A stretch of 17,651 nt of DNA from positions 1-17,651 of the forward strand of contig NZCU01000002.1 in the NCBI GenBank assembly GCA_002688395.1, given 5' to 3'. The stretch is from Nanobdellota archaeon (GTDB lineage Archaea; Nanobdellota; Nanobdellia; SCGC-AAA011-G17; ARS1403). Position numbers and translations under genes: made by a program. This document shows, piece after piece, positions 1-8,139 of this stretch (within the stretch, counting starts at the first letter, position 1; each line of letters begins with the position of its first letter). The notes below the pieces were generated by a model, which saw nothing but the letters and a program-made list of their open reading frames with translations, searched no databases and was not told where the DNA came from.

Positions 1-903
1 ATCATCACCACAAATTAAACAATGTTCTTTATTTAACTCCTCAAAACCATCAAAGTCTCCATCATTTAAAGGATCTTCCACATAACCTAAATCATTATTT
101 TTTATAGTTTTTCTAATCAAATCTATCTGCTCTTCCTTACTTATATTTCTTTTTTGTTGAGCTCTTGAAAAATTCTTATACTCATATCTTCTACCATTCC
201 ACAAACTATCTCCAGCTACATCTAACCCTAATCTTACTTCAGTACTATATTCTTTTCCAACATCATCAGCTATTTTTTTTAACAAAGAAATGACTTCTAA
301 ATTACTCAAACTACAGTTCCAACCTCCTTCCATAGTTCTACCACCGTAAAAATTTCTATCTCTTTTCTTTAACTCTTCTTTTGCTTTATGAAATATCTCC
401 ACATTTATCTCAGCAGCAACATCAAATTTTTTTGTACTAGGCAAAACTAAAAATTCTTGAAAATCAGGACCTCTACCCATAGTATGTTTTCCTCCCTCAA
501 TACAATTACCTAAAGGGATTGGCATCTTCTTTATTTTTTTAACACCTAAAGTTTTATACAATGGTTCATCACTAAAAGATTTTAAAACTGCCAATTCTAT
601 AGCAACTAAAATATTACCCCCAATTTTTTCTAAACTATCAGAAAAATCATGACCTTTAACATATCTCTCAATTTTATCTAAATCATTAAAATTTTCTATT
701 TGAACACCCTTTAAATCTTTACTAAAAGTTTTATTTACTAAACTAACTAATTTATTAATATCTTCAGGATAAGGTAATACAGCGTAATTACTTGTAGAAG
801 CCCCAGATCCAATACTTGCCTTACTTCCATTTACCTCAACTTCAATAGCATTGTTTCCATTAGAATCAAATATTTTTCTAGCTATAACCTCTTTTATTTT
901 CAT
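1..903 (-). CDS. eno: Enolase, partial (C-terminus beyond left edge)
   Basis: Phosphopyruvate hydratase converts 2-phosphoglycerate to phosphoenolpyruvate in cytosolic glycolysis/gluconeogenesis. I translated 301 residues from the ATG at 903 to the window edge. Family landmarks seen: N-terminal ARKIFDSNGN (8-17); the substrate loop SGAST (33-37); IEGGKH (135-140); DFQEF with the Glu at 150 that matches catalytic E168 of yeast; MEGG with E192 matching E211; and the metal ligands D228 (LGLDVA), E276 (YVEDPL) and an Asp in GDD (299-301). The catalytic lysines would lie beyond the edge. It is a divergent enolase: the usual Gly-x-x-Glu-Ala after SGAST is missing and GDEGGFAP is replaced by TMEGGWNC. 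Its own TATA box at 927-934 suggests independent, leaderless transcription. Family assignment is firm; full length is unknown. Confidence 0.93.
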   Translation of the reverse strand, partial: MKIKEVIARKIFDSNGNNAIEVEVNGSKASIGSGASTSNYAVLPYPEDINKLVSLVNKTFSKDLKGVQIENFNDLDKIERYVKGHDFSDSLEKIGGNILVAIELAVLKSFSDEPLYKTLGVKKIKKMPIPLGNCIEGGKHTMGRGPDFQEFLVLPSTKKFDVAAEINVEIFHKAKEELKKRDRNFYGGRTMEGGWNCSLSNLEVISLLKKIADDVGKEYSTEVRLGLDVAGDSLWNGRRYEYKNFSRAQQKRNISKEEQIDLIRKTIKNNDLGYVEDPLNDGDFDGFEELNKEHCLICGDD

Positions 904-926
904 TACATTAAAAGAAATAAATATTC

Positions 927-934
927 TATATAAA
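927..934 (-). promoter_or_regulatory. TATA box for eno
   Basis: On the minus strand this reads TTTATATA, centred about 26 bases before the eno ATG at 903. With the usual archaeal TATA-to-start distance the transcript would begin at or next to the start codon, so the mRNA would be leaderless. Confidence 0.6.
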
Positions 935-940
935 CTTTAC

Positions 941-1210
941 TTAATCAGAAGGAGTTAAATCTTCTTCCCCTAAATCACTAATAGCCATACTAATATCTGC
1001 TATTGAACCACCATTAGCTTTAAATTTTTCATAAGAACTTCTAACCATCTCTTTTGCTTCTTCTGGAGTTATTTCACCTGCTCTATAAGTAATTACTCTA
1101 CTTATTTGAGGAGTTTCTCTACTAGACATATTTGCAGCACCAGCACATCCTATTAAACCAACTAATCCTGCATAAAGAATTTTTCTTCCAGCATTTCTTA
1201 AGTAATTCAT
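941..1210 (-). CDS. Small predicted lipoprotein of unknown function
   Basis: 89-residue protein with a basic N-terminus (MNYLRNAGRK), a hydrophobic stretch (ILYAGLVGLIG, about 11-21) and a Cys at 22 in LIGC, which fits an archaeal lipobox. The mature part would be about 67 residues, acidic at the C-terminus, with no other Cys and no recognised domain. I do not recognise the family. It lies 37 bases upstream of eno on the same strand and is divergent from the secreted-protein operon starting at 1339. A TATA box 26 bases before the ATG supports the start. Likely membrane-anchored on the outer face; role unknown. Confidence 0.7.
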   Translation of the reverse strand: MNYLRNAGRKILYAGLVGLIGCAGAANMSSRETPQISRVITYRAGEITPEEAKEMVRSSYEKFKANGGSIADISMAISDLGEEDLTPSD

Positions 1211-1232
1211 ATTCTTAAACTATATTTTACTC

Positions 1233-1240
1233 TTTATAAA
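1233..1240 (-). promoter_or_regulatory. TATA box for the 89-aa lipoprotein gene
   Basis: TTTATAAA centred about 26 bases before the ATG at 1210, inside the 10-base palindrome CTTTATAAAG (1232-1241). Placement predicts a leaderless transcript. It shares a 128-base divergent intergenic region with the promoter at 1311. Confidence 0.6.
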
Positions 1241-1310
1241 GCTTTCTATTTATACTACTTATAAGTACTGATTTTTGATACTACAAGCCTGAAAAGAATA
1301 TAGCAATCTT

Positions 1311-1318
1311 TTTATAAA
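1311..1318 (+). promoter_or_regulatory. TATA box for the three-gene secreted operon
   Basis: TTTATAAA centred about 25 bases before the ATG at 1339. No ribosome-binding site lies before that ATG, consistent with a leaderless mRNA. The next two genes follow with no intergenic space and no visible promoter, so this is probably the promoter for all three. Confidence 0.65.
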
Positions 1319-1338
1319 AAAACATATTCTTAATAAGC

Positions 1339-2856
1339 ATGTTTAGAAAAAGAGGTTTGATTTACTTACTAGTATTGTTATTTGTTCCAATTGTTTATTC
1401 TCAATCTGTTCTTGATGGTTGTAGTGATGGAACAACATTTGGTTATTGTCAAGAAGGAACTAATCAATATTGTGGCAACAGAAATCTTATCTCTAATTCT
1501 GGTTTCGAATCTGACTCAAATGACGATGGAATTCCAGATAATTTTCTTCTTGATCCTAATGCAGTTTTAAACAGAGATGTTTCCCATTCAGATGATGCTT
1601 ATACAGGAGAAAAATCAATTAGAATAACGAAACAATGGGCAAGCTTTGATCATCAAATAAGTGGAAGAGCAGCAATAACTCTCCAACCCAATACTGAATA
1701 TTTATTTTTTGCTTTTGTTAAAGGTTCTTGTAATAATATAAGAGTGTTTTCCAGCACCTCACAAACAGGTAGAGCAGAAAATAGATTGTGTGATGGAGAT
1801 TGTACATTAGTATCTATAGATGAAGAATGGTCAAGATTAATTACACAATTTAATTCAAATACAATAACAACCATCTTTCCAGAAGGCCATGGTAGTGGTA
1901 ATGGTGGAAAACCTTTCTTATCATTTTTAAGATTAGAATGTGCGGATGAAGGTGATTTCGAATTATATGTTGATAAAATGAATTTACAAACAGTTGAAGA
2001 ATCCCCCACTTTAATTGAAAGTTGTCAAACTTGCGGTTCTTGTCCTTCCGGATTATCTTGTTCTCCTGAAGGAAGTTGTATAGAGTCTACTGAAGATGAA
2101 TTAATGTTAGAATGTGTAGCTAGTGGAGATTTTGGTTTATGTCAAGAAATCCCACCTACATCATTAAGAAAACCTATTGCTGTAGAACAATTCGCTCTTC
2201 ACCATGATAGTTCTAGATGTGAAGACGAATTATGTGTACAAAAAGATGCTTTCTTTGATTGTAAAAATTCAGGAAATGAAAATTGTGATGAACAATATCT
2301 TACTAGACTGAGTAGATTTTATGAAGTAAATCCAGGATTTAAGGATGGAGGAGATGTTTATATTAGATATTTTATCCCTACTTCAGGAAATAAAAAAATA
2401 GAGAGATTTAAGTTAGCAGGGGGTAGAGATATGGAGGACTATGGAAGATGTGAAATCCATGTAAGAAAAGATTTAAGCACAGGAAATATAAAACATGATT
2501 TTCTACATTATAGTTTAGGAACAATAATTCCTTCTACAAATTCAAACATACTTAATCTAGCAAGAGAAATAAGAGTTTTAAATGGATTTATAGCATCCTA
2601 TGTTTCTCCATCTTCAGTATCAACATGCGAAACATGTGATGTAATAAGAAACAATTTTCCTTGGCCTCTTAGAAAAGATTGTGGTAGGAGTAATTGTAAT
2701 TTGTTAGAAGGAGATATAATAGCACCAAAAGCAGACTTACTATGTGGATATGATACAAGATGGTACTTATGCGATCAAGATGGAATAAAAACTTTTGAAA
2801 ATGGAAGAAACTATGCCTGCCATGGAGATCTAGGTATATGGACAGAATTAACCTAA
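1339..2856 (+). CDS. Secreted Cys-rich protein with CBM-like jelly-roll domain
   Basis: 505 residues. A signal peptide spans about 1-21 (basic MFRKR, hydrophobic LIYLLVLLFVPIVYS). Residues about 48-220 look like a carbohydrate-binding-module jelly roll of the CBM4/9 type: NLISNSGFESD, then an acidic NDDGIPD segment that could bind calcium, then AYTGEKSIRI. A Cys-rich knot follows (229-247, SCQTCGSCPSGLSCSPEGSC). Two short related motifs, DGCSDGTTFGYCQEG (27-40) and LECVASGDFGLCQE (258-270), resemble a Cys motif I associate with DPANN secreted proteins. The rest (about 275-505) is unrecognised; its C-terminus has several Cys and Trp residues. No C-terminal membrane anchor is visible, so it may be released or held by partners. 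First gene of a three-gene operon; its stop overlaps the next start (TAATG). Sugar binding is inferred from fold resemblance only. Confidence 0.8.
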   Translation: MFRKRGLIYLLVLLFVPIVYSQSVLDGCSDGTTFGYCQEGTNQYCGNRNLISNSGFESDSNDDGIPDNFLLDPNAVLNRDVSHSDDAYTGEKSIRITKQWASFDHQISGRAAITLQPNTEYLFFAFVKGSCNNIRVFSSTSQTGRAENRLCDGDCTLVSIDEEWSRLITQFNSNTITTIFPEGHGSGNGGKPFLSFLRLECADEGDFELYVDKMNLQTVEESPTLIESCQTCGSCPSGLSCSPEGSCIESTEDELMLECVASGDFGLCQEIPPTSLRKPIAVEQFALHHDSSRCEDELCVQKDAFFDCKNSGNENCDEQYLTRLSRFYEVNPGFKDGGDVYIRYFIPTSGNKKIERFKLAGGRDMEDYGRCEIHVRKDLSTGNIKHDFLHYSLGTIIPSTNSNILNLAREIRVLNGFIASYVSPSSVSTCETCDVIRNNFPWPLRKDCGRSNCNLLEGDIIAPKADLLCGYDTRWYLCDQDGIKTFENGRNYACHGDLGIWTELT

Positions 2857-5516
2857 TGAAAAAAATAACCTTAATAACATTATTTGTATTATTCTTAGTA
2901 CCAACTTTAGTTAGTCCACAATCTAGTGATGAGTTAAGAGTTTGTGTTACAGATAACGAAGGAATAGAACTTCCCTTTGCCAGTTTAGCTCTTTTACAAG
3001 ATTCATTTGTTGTAAACGGAGGAATTGCTGGATTTGATGGATGTTTTACCTTCAGAGGTCTTGATGATGATCAATATGAAGTAAGAATTTCTTATATAGG
3101 TTATAGAAATATTCAAACAACTGCGACTCTAGGAGAAGTTAACTCTTTTATTCTTGAAATAGAAGCATTAACATTAGAACCGATGATTGTTACAGCAAGT
3201 AGACCTGAATTACAAGCCATAATATCCGCAGAAATTGTTGACGGGTTTGGCAGAACTTATGGTAATAGTGACTTTACTACAAATAAAGACCAAATTATTC
3301 CATTACATTCAGGAGATTCCATAAATTTTAATGGGGAAGAAAGTAATCTTGGTGGGAGAAGATTATTTAATCCAGATGATTTTACATGGTATTTCATAAG
3401 AGACCCTTTAGAAGTTTCACAATTTAAAGATTTAATTAATCGAGATGCTTCTTCAGAGGATTTTAGAGATTTCTTATTTTTTGTAGAAAAAACAGAAAGA
3501 GATTCAAGAACTACAGAATCATTTTCACTAACTTCAAGAACATATGAATTAATAGGTGATTTTGAAGGACAACAACAATTTGCAGTTCTTGAGGTTCAAC
3601 ATACTGAGGACTTTTTTGATTACGAATACGCTTATTATATCCAACCCATTGATGTTTTTTGTGAAAGTGGGAGAACTGGACCTAATTGTGGAGAAGAAAT
3701 AGCAGAAACAAGAGATGAAGGAACCAGAGATAGGGTAACTATAGATGAAGAAACAGAAATATCACCCTTAGCTTTCGAAACTTGTGATGGTGGTTGTCCT
3801 GAGGGAACAACATGCCAATACAGCCAATGTGTTCCTAATCTAATAAGAGATTGGGCTTGCATAGAATCAGATGGCTTACCTTCTCCAGAAAATAGTTTTT
3901 ATAATAATATTAAATTTGGATCTACTTGTGCAACTTCTTCTCAAACAGAAAAAGACGCTTGTGTATGTTTTTCTGGAGGTTCTTTCACAACAACATGTCC
4001 AGATGGTTATACTCATGTAATAGAACATAGTTGCAATAGTGCAAACAATTGCCAACCATCTTACACAGAATGTCCACCAGAAACTTATTGTCATAGTGGT
4101 TCAGGAACATGTAAAAATATAGATCTAAGCAGTTTTGAATTAGCTTTAGAAGAAATAGAAGAAGATATAGTACTCGCTTCTTTAGGATCAATACCCTCAT
4201 TTGAAACAGAAATAGTTACTACAAGCTATAATGATGCAGATTTAATTGAAAAAGCTATAAGCCAATGTGGAGATTTTGATACAGATTTTTTTTCAGATTT
4301 AGAAGTAATAGAAACTTCCACTCCAGAAACAACAGCATCTGTAATAGCACAATTAACTGGGTTTTTCACAAAAATAACTGGAAAGCAAATAGCTTCTCTA
4401 AACAGAGTTTATACTTCAACAATAGAAACAACAGGATATTCAGAACTTGCATGGTTGGAACTTCCTTATTTAAGGCTTGGTAGAGACAATATAAGATTTT
4501 TAGATAGAAAAGTAGGAAGCGCTCTTCTAAAAGATTTCGGATATACTGAAGAGATTATAACTACAGCAGTAAATTCTGGAGAACCTTCTTTTTCAGGGGG
4601 AACAGGAGGACTTACTATTAGAAGGTTATCTTCATTTGGAGAAAAAATCATTAGTATAAATGAACTAAGTTATGATATTATATTCAGGAATAGTAATCTT
4701 CATGCAGCTCAAAACCTTCCAGGACACTCTGATGTGTTTGCATCAATAGACAGATCAAGAAACCTAGAAGATTTTGCCCCACTACAATTCTTATATGTGG
4801 AAACAAACGAAAATAAATTTCTAAAAATAGACAATGAAATTTATTCTGTTTCAAAAGGAACTTATTTAGTGCCTTACCCATTTAATAAAGACCAAAGTTA
4901 TCAAACTATTTCAGACCCAACAAATGATCCAGATTTAAGAACTTATTATACCCTTGCATCTGACATACCAGTTAGGTGTTTTGTTATAGGTGTAGATGAA
5001 CAAGTTTGTTTACCATTCCTAACACCTTCTGATGGAGGTTATGTATTAAGAGATCTACCTGCTGTAACTCCTTCATTAACAGCAATACCACTAGGGTACA
5101 AATATTCTGGGGATAGTGTAAGATATTATGTAATCCCTCTAGATAACCTTCACGGAAGATATATTGATTCTAGAGGAACTACTAGAACTAAAGATCATGG
5201 AGACTACACTAATGGAGTATATTTAGTACCTCAAAAAAACATTATAATTATGGATAACGAATTTTCAACGGAAAGAACTCTTCGAATAAAACCAAATGCT
5301 GTATATAGGAATGTGCCCACAGGAGGACATAAACTTGAATATAATTTTGATTACTTTAAGGAATTAGTAGATAAGAAAAATATTTTAGAAAGAAAAAAAG
5401 CAAGAGACTCAAGACCTTGGTATATTGTAATTCGTGATTGGTGGAGGGGATTGGATTTTGCAGGTGATTCAGCATCGAAAGGAGCAGCTCGAGGAGCAGC
5501 AGCCTCAAGAAGATAA
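2856..5516 (+). CDS. Large secreted protein: carboxypeptidase-regulatory-like domain, TonB-plug-like motif, Cys-rich centre
   Basis: 886 residues from the ATG at 2856, which shares its A with the upstream stop (TAATG). An in-frame ATG at 2838 would add six polar residues before the signal peptide and is less likely. Signal peptide about 1-22 (KKITLITLFVLFLVPTLVS). Residues 26-104 fit a CarboxypepD_reg-like beta-sandwich: LRVCVTDNEGIELPFASL, FDGCFTF, then ISYIGYRNI. Directly after comes LEPMIVTASRPE (107-118), similar to the sequence opening the plug of bacterial TonB-dependent receptors. No beta-barrel or outer membrane is expected here. A Cys-rich region (269-419) includes an EGF-like CESGRTGPNCGEE and CDGGCPEGTTC. 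The remaining ~460 residues are unrecognised. The C-terminal tail is basic and Ala/Gly-rich, with no membrane anchor. Function unknown; a surface adhesion or scaffold role is a guess. Confidence 0.82.
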   Translation: MKKITLITLFVLFLVPTLVSPQSSDELRVCVTDNEGIELPFASLALLQDSFVVNGGIAGFDGCFTFRGLDDDQYEVRISYIGYRNIQTTATLGEVNSFILEIEALTLEPMIVTASRPELQAIISAEIVDGFGRTYGNSDFTTNKDQIIPLHSGDSINFNGEESNLGGRRLFNPDDFTWYFIRDPLEVSQFKDLINRDASSEDFRDFLFFVEKTERDSRTTESFSLTSRTYELIGDFEGQQQFAVLEVQHTEDFFDYEYAYYIQPIDVFCESGRTGPNCGEEIAETRDEGTRDRVTIDEETEISPLAFETCDGGCPEGTTCQYSQCVPNLIRDWACIESDGLPSPENSFYNNIKFGSTCATSSQTEKDACVCFSGGSFTTTCPDGYTHVIEHSCNSANNCQPSYTECPPETYCHSGSGTCKNIDLSSFELALEEIEEDIVLASLGSIPSFETEIVTTSYNDADLIEKAISQCGDFDTDFFSDLEVIETSTPETTASVIAQLTGFFTKITGKQIASLNRVYTSTIETTGYSELAWLELPYLRLGRDNIRFLDRKVGSALLKDFGYTEEIITTAVNSGEPSFSGGTGGLTIRRLSSFGEKIISINELSYDIIFRNSNLHAAQNLPGHSDVFASIDRSRNLEDFAPLQFLYVETNENKFLKIDNEIYSVSKGTYLVPYPFNKDQSYQTISDPTNDPDLRTYYTLASDIPVRCFVIGVDEQVCLPFLTPSDGGYVLRDLPAVTPSLTAIPLGYKYSGDSVRYYVIPLDNLHGRYIDSRGTTRTKDHGDYTNGVYLVPQKNIIIMDNEFSTERTLRIKPNAVYRNVPTGGHKLEYNFDYFKELVDKKNILERKKARDSRPWYIVIRDWWRGLDFAGDSASKGAARGAAASRR

Positions 5517-7115
5517 ATGAAAAAAACAATATTACTTTTAGTATTTTTATTAGCAATTAACATAGCTAATGCTCAAGAGGAAGCACTTCTATGCGAAACA
5601 GCCCCTTCTCCACAAACAATGTGGGACCTTTATTCAGAACTATATAAAGGAGAATCTGATGAAGTTAAAATAGAAAAAGCGTTAGAAGGAGTAAGAGATT
5701 GGATAGTTAAAAACCCAAGTTCTGGATCTATTATAAATATGGTTTCATACGAAGCAGATTTAAGAATAATAGCTTCAGGAAGAACACCAACTACCAGTAG
5801 AAGTACATGCAGTTCCCCAGAAGATGATATACATACTGAACTTGTTACAAGTAGTATAATTGGAGAAGATGGAAGTATATTAGACAAATCTGGTTTTATT
5901 TCAACAATAAATTCAAGATTTGATATAGAATTAGACATTTCAGGAGGGATTAGCAATTGTAAATATCTTAGTTGTGAATTATCATGTGAGTCTACATCTA
6001 TAATTGTTCCAAACTTAGAAGGACGTGTTCAATTTGTTCCAGATGTGTGGATAAATGATGGAGGGAAAGGAGTATTTGTACAAGAATCTGGTGCAGAGGA
6101 AATAGATTTAGATGGGCAGCCAACAATTTATGACACTGTTGTTTATGATGGAGATTCAGTAACTTTTTTCGACAGAGTACAAGACTCTGAAAATCGTTTA
6201 TTATTTGTTACTGAATATAGTGTTCCAATAGAATTTGAAGATGGATTTGTAAGTAAACAAAGAATAAGAGTAGATGTAAGTAAAAGAGGAGATGAAATAA
6301 CTTCTACCATTTGGAGAAGAAGTACAGGTATGCCAGTTCTAGATAAAAGAGAAGTAGATGACAGACTCTTTACAGTTGAAAATAATATGAGAGTTTCTTA
6401 TGTAAACAGAGAAACTTTAGAAGAAATAGATGCTACCCCATCAAATGAAGAAATTTTAGATACTTTAGTAGAAGGTTACTCAGAATTCTTTGAAAATTTA
6501 ATAATGACCACAAAACAAGAAATAAATCCTTTTGTTGCTGAATTAAGTGAAAGACCAGTAATATATTATTATTCAAGACAATTAGTTGGTGGAGTTGGAG
6601 GGGCAGAAGGAGAAACTGCAATATTAGTCTCTCCAAGTGTATTTGATGAATTATTTTCAAGTATTGATTTCACAAGTATTGGAAGTGAAGAAGAAGTAAG
6701 AACAGCAGCTAATGAATTAATGATTGATAAACCTGTAAAAGTTGTTGTTAGAGGAGACTTACTTAGAGTAGCAAGAGTTTGGCCGATTAAAGCTGGAGTT
6801 TTAAGTATTGTAAAATGGCAAACAAGAAAAGTATTAAGAGAAGAGTTCGAACTAGATCAATCTCCAGAATGGGATGATTTAGATGAAATGATAGATCTAG
6901 CCAATACACCAATTATGATAATAATTGAGAGAGATGGAAGTGGTTTAAACACTTTAAAACTTTATGACAAAGATGATATTTTATTAAAAACAGTAGCAAT
7001 GTCCGGAAACACATTAGATGGATTTTTTGAAATAGTTATGAGTTCTGAAGGAATGTTAGGATTAAGAGACAGATTAATAGTACAATATTTAACAGGACAT
7101 GATGGCACTGCTTAA
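5517..7115 (+). CDS. Secreted protein of unknown function, third gene of the operon
   Basis: 532 residues. The ATG follows the upstream stop with no gap. Signal peptide about 1-19 (KKTILLLVFLLAINIANAQ). Cys residues cluster in the first third (CKYLSCELSCES, about 148-158), and the rest is Cys-poor, mixed alpha/beta by eye, with many acidic residues. I recognise no domain. There is no C-terminal hydrophobic anchor. Co-transcription with the two preceding secreted proteins suggests a shared export route and possibly one extracellular complex; that is inference. Its stop abuts the stop of the convergent gene (7116) with no intergenic base. Confidence 0.78.
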   Translation: MKKTILLLVFLLAINIANAQEEALLCETAPSPQTMWDLYSELYKGESDEVKIEKALEGVRDWIVKNPSSGSIINMVSYEADLRIIASGRTPTTSRSTCSSPEDDIHTELVTSSIIGEDGSILDKSGFISTINSRFDIELDISGGISNCKYLSCELSCESTSIIVPNLEGRVQFVPDVWINDGGKGVFVQESGAEEIDLDGQPTIYDTVVYDGDSVTFFDRVQDSENRLLFVTEYSVPIEFEDGFVSKQRIRVDVSKRGDEITSTIWRRSTGMPVLDKREVDDRLFTVENNMRVSYVNRETLEEIDATPSNEEILDTLVEGYSEFFENLIMTTKQEINPFVAELSERPVIYYYSRQLVGGVGGAEGETAILVSPSVFDELFSSIDFTSIGSEEEVRTAANELMIDKPVKVVVRGDLLRVARVWPIKAGVLSIVKWQTRKVLREEFELDQSPEWDDLDEMIDLANTPIMIIIERDGSGLNTLKLYDKDDILLKTVAMSGNTLDGFFEIVMSSEGMLGLRDRLIVQYLTGHDGTA

Positions 7116-7907
7116 TTAATCTAAAGGTAAAAATTTTCTATCTCTTTCTAACATCTCTGCAATAGCAAATTCACTTAACTCAGTTCCATCATCTAAAACA
7201 ACTCTTCCACCTTTATGAAATCCAACAAGAATTCTAAACTTATGCACTCCTTTTTTTTCTTTAGCTGAACCATTTAATGGAAGACCAAAAAAGTTAACTG
7301 TAGCACTTCTCGCATTTAAATATCTCACCAGAAAAAGACGAGCATTTGAACCAGCTTTAGTTCTTGCCATAGACATCATTCTAGAAGAACCTTCACTTAT
7401 AACATAAACTTTGCCAGAACCTTGGATTGTATAAATTCCAGGGCTCCCCATATCTACATGAGATACAAAATCATCATGTATTTTATTTCTTAACTCTAAC
7501 AAATCCTCTGCTATATCCACATAATGCATTTCTCTAAGGAAATTATAAAACAAACCAATAATTCTTTCAGCACGAGCCCATTCTTGGTTTTTAATATCTT
7601 TATCAACTTCTTTTTTAAGTTTATCAACTACTCTTTTAAATTCTCTTTCTAACCTATCAACTTCTCCTTTAGGGACATCATAATCAACAGTACCATCTGG
7701 ATTAACAGTTTTATGTTCTTCAAGTAATTCAATAGCTTGTTTAGCTAAACCTCTAAATTCATTAGCAGTTGCAGGTTCAATAGCTTCTACTCTAGAAACA
7801 AAAGAAGGAAATGAAGATAAAGTAGAAAAAGTTATAACAAAAGCAGCCCTTTTTACTCTCTTAACAGTTCTATCAAAAGAAGATTTTAATTTAGCTGGAT
7901 TTAACAT
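7116..7907 (-). CDS. Predicted exported helical protein, unknown function
   Basis: 263 residues. The N-terminus is strongly basic (KLKSSFDRTVKRVKR), then hydrophobic (AAFVITFSTLSSFPSFV), ending SRVEA, which looks like a signal peptide of about 42 residues or an N-terminal membrane anchor. Residues about 45-155 are charged and probably largely helical (EVDRLEREFKRVVDKLKKE). The C-terminal third (about 160-263) is probably beta-rich, with KVYVISEG and RILVGFHKGGRVVLDDGTEL. No Cys and no known family. It lies 31 bases after rpoK on the same strand but has its own TATA box at 7930-7937, so it may be transcribed separately from the superoperon. An AT palindrome sits between that TATA and the ATG. 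Confidence 0.72.
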   Translation of the reverse strand: MLNPAKLKSSFDRTVKRVKRAAFVITFSTLSSFPSFVSRVEAIEPATANEFRGLAKQAIELLEEHKTVNPDGTVDYDVPKGEVDRLEREFKRVVDKLKKEVDKDIKNQEWARAERIIGLFYNFLREMHYVDIAEDLLELRNKIHDDFVSHVDMGSPGIYTIQGSGKVYVISEGSSRMMSMARTKAGSNARLFLVRYLNARSATVNFFGLPLNGSAKEKKGVHKFRILVGFHKGGRVVLDDGTELSEFAIAEMLERDRKFLPLD

Positions 7908-7912
7908 ACAAA

Positions 7913-7932
7913 ATAATAATTTAAATTATTAT
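7913..7932. repeat. 20-base perfect AT palindrome between TATA and start codon
   Basis: A perfect inverted repeat centred on TTTAAA, made only of A and T, between the rpoK stop and the ATG at 7907. It touches the downstream edge of the TATA box at 7930-7937 and ends about 5 bases before the start codon, where an archaeal repressor would block polymerase. In DNA this AT-rich, chance is a real alternative. Confidence 0.4.
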
Positions 7933-7937
7933 ATAAA
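7930..7937 (-). promoter_or_regulatory. TATA box for the 263-aa exported protein
   Basis: On the minus strand TTTATATA, centred about 26 bases before the ATG at 7907. It implies an internal, leaderless promoter just after rpoK. Confidence 0.5.
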
Positions 7938-7938
7938 A

Positions 7939-8139
7939 TTATCTTTTCTTAGGCAACGGTCTTTTAATTGTAATAGGTAAAACACCTTTCTCAAATTCTG
8001 CCTTAGCAACTTCAACAGGTTTATAATTTATTTTATCTAAATCGTCTTTACTATATTTAATTAAAAAAGGAGCACCCATACTTATTTGCAATGCTCTAGC
8101 ACCAATTATTCTAGCTCTTTCATATTTAGTTAATTTCAT
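7939..8139 (-). CDS. rpoK: DNA-directed RNA polymerase subunit K (Rpo6, RPB6/omega homologue)
   Basis: 66-residue assembly subunit of archaeal RNA polymerase that stabilises the largest subunit. The family signature LTKYERARIIGARALQISMG occupies residues 3-22, followed by APFLI. Length is normal for the family. The ATG overlaps the stop of rrp42 by four bases (ATGA), so it is translationally coupled to the exosome operon. In many archaea rpoK sits beside eno; here eno is about 7 kb away on the same strand, with exported-protein genes in between. Confidence 0.96.
   Translation of the reverse strand: MKLTKYERARIIGARALQISMGAPFLIKYSKDDLDKINYKPVEVAKAEFEKGVLPITIKRPLPKKR

Noticed and set aside
1653..2009. 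118-codon open frame antisense to the first secreted gene
   Set aside because: It is a shadow of a clearly coding frame with a signal peptide and Cys motifs; no promoter or recognisable protein on the minus strand.
2838..2855. Upstream ATG for the second secreted gene
   Set aside because: It would add MDRINL before a clean MKK signal peptide and overlap the first gene by 19 bases. The TAATG junction start at 2856 is the better fit.
5630..5956. 108-codon open frame antisense to the third secreted gene
   Set aside because: Low-complexity Ser/Ile/Leu-rich shadow frame with no initiation signals.
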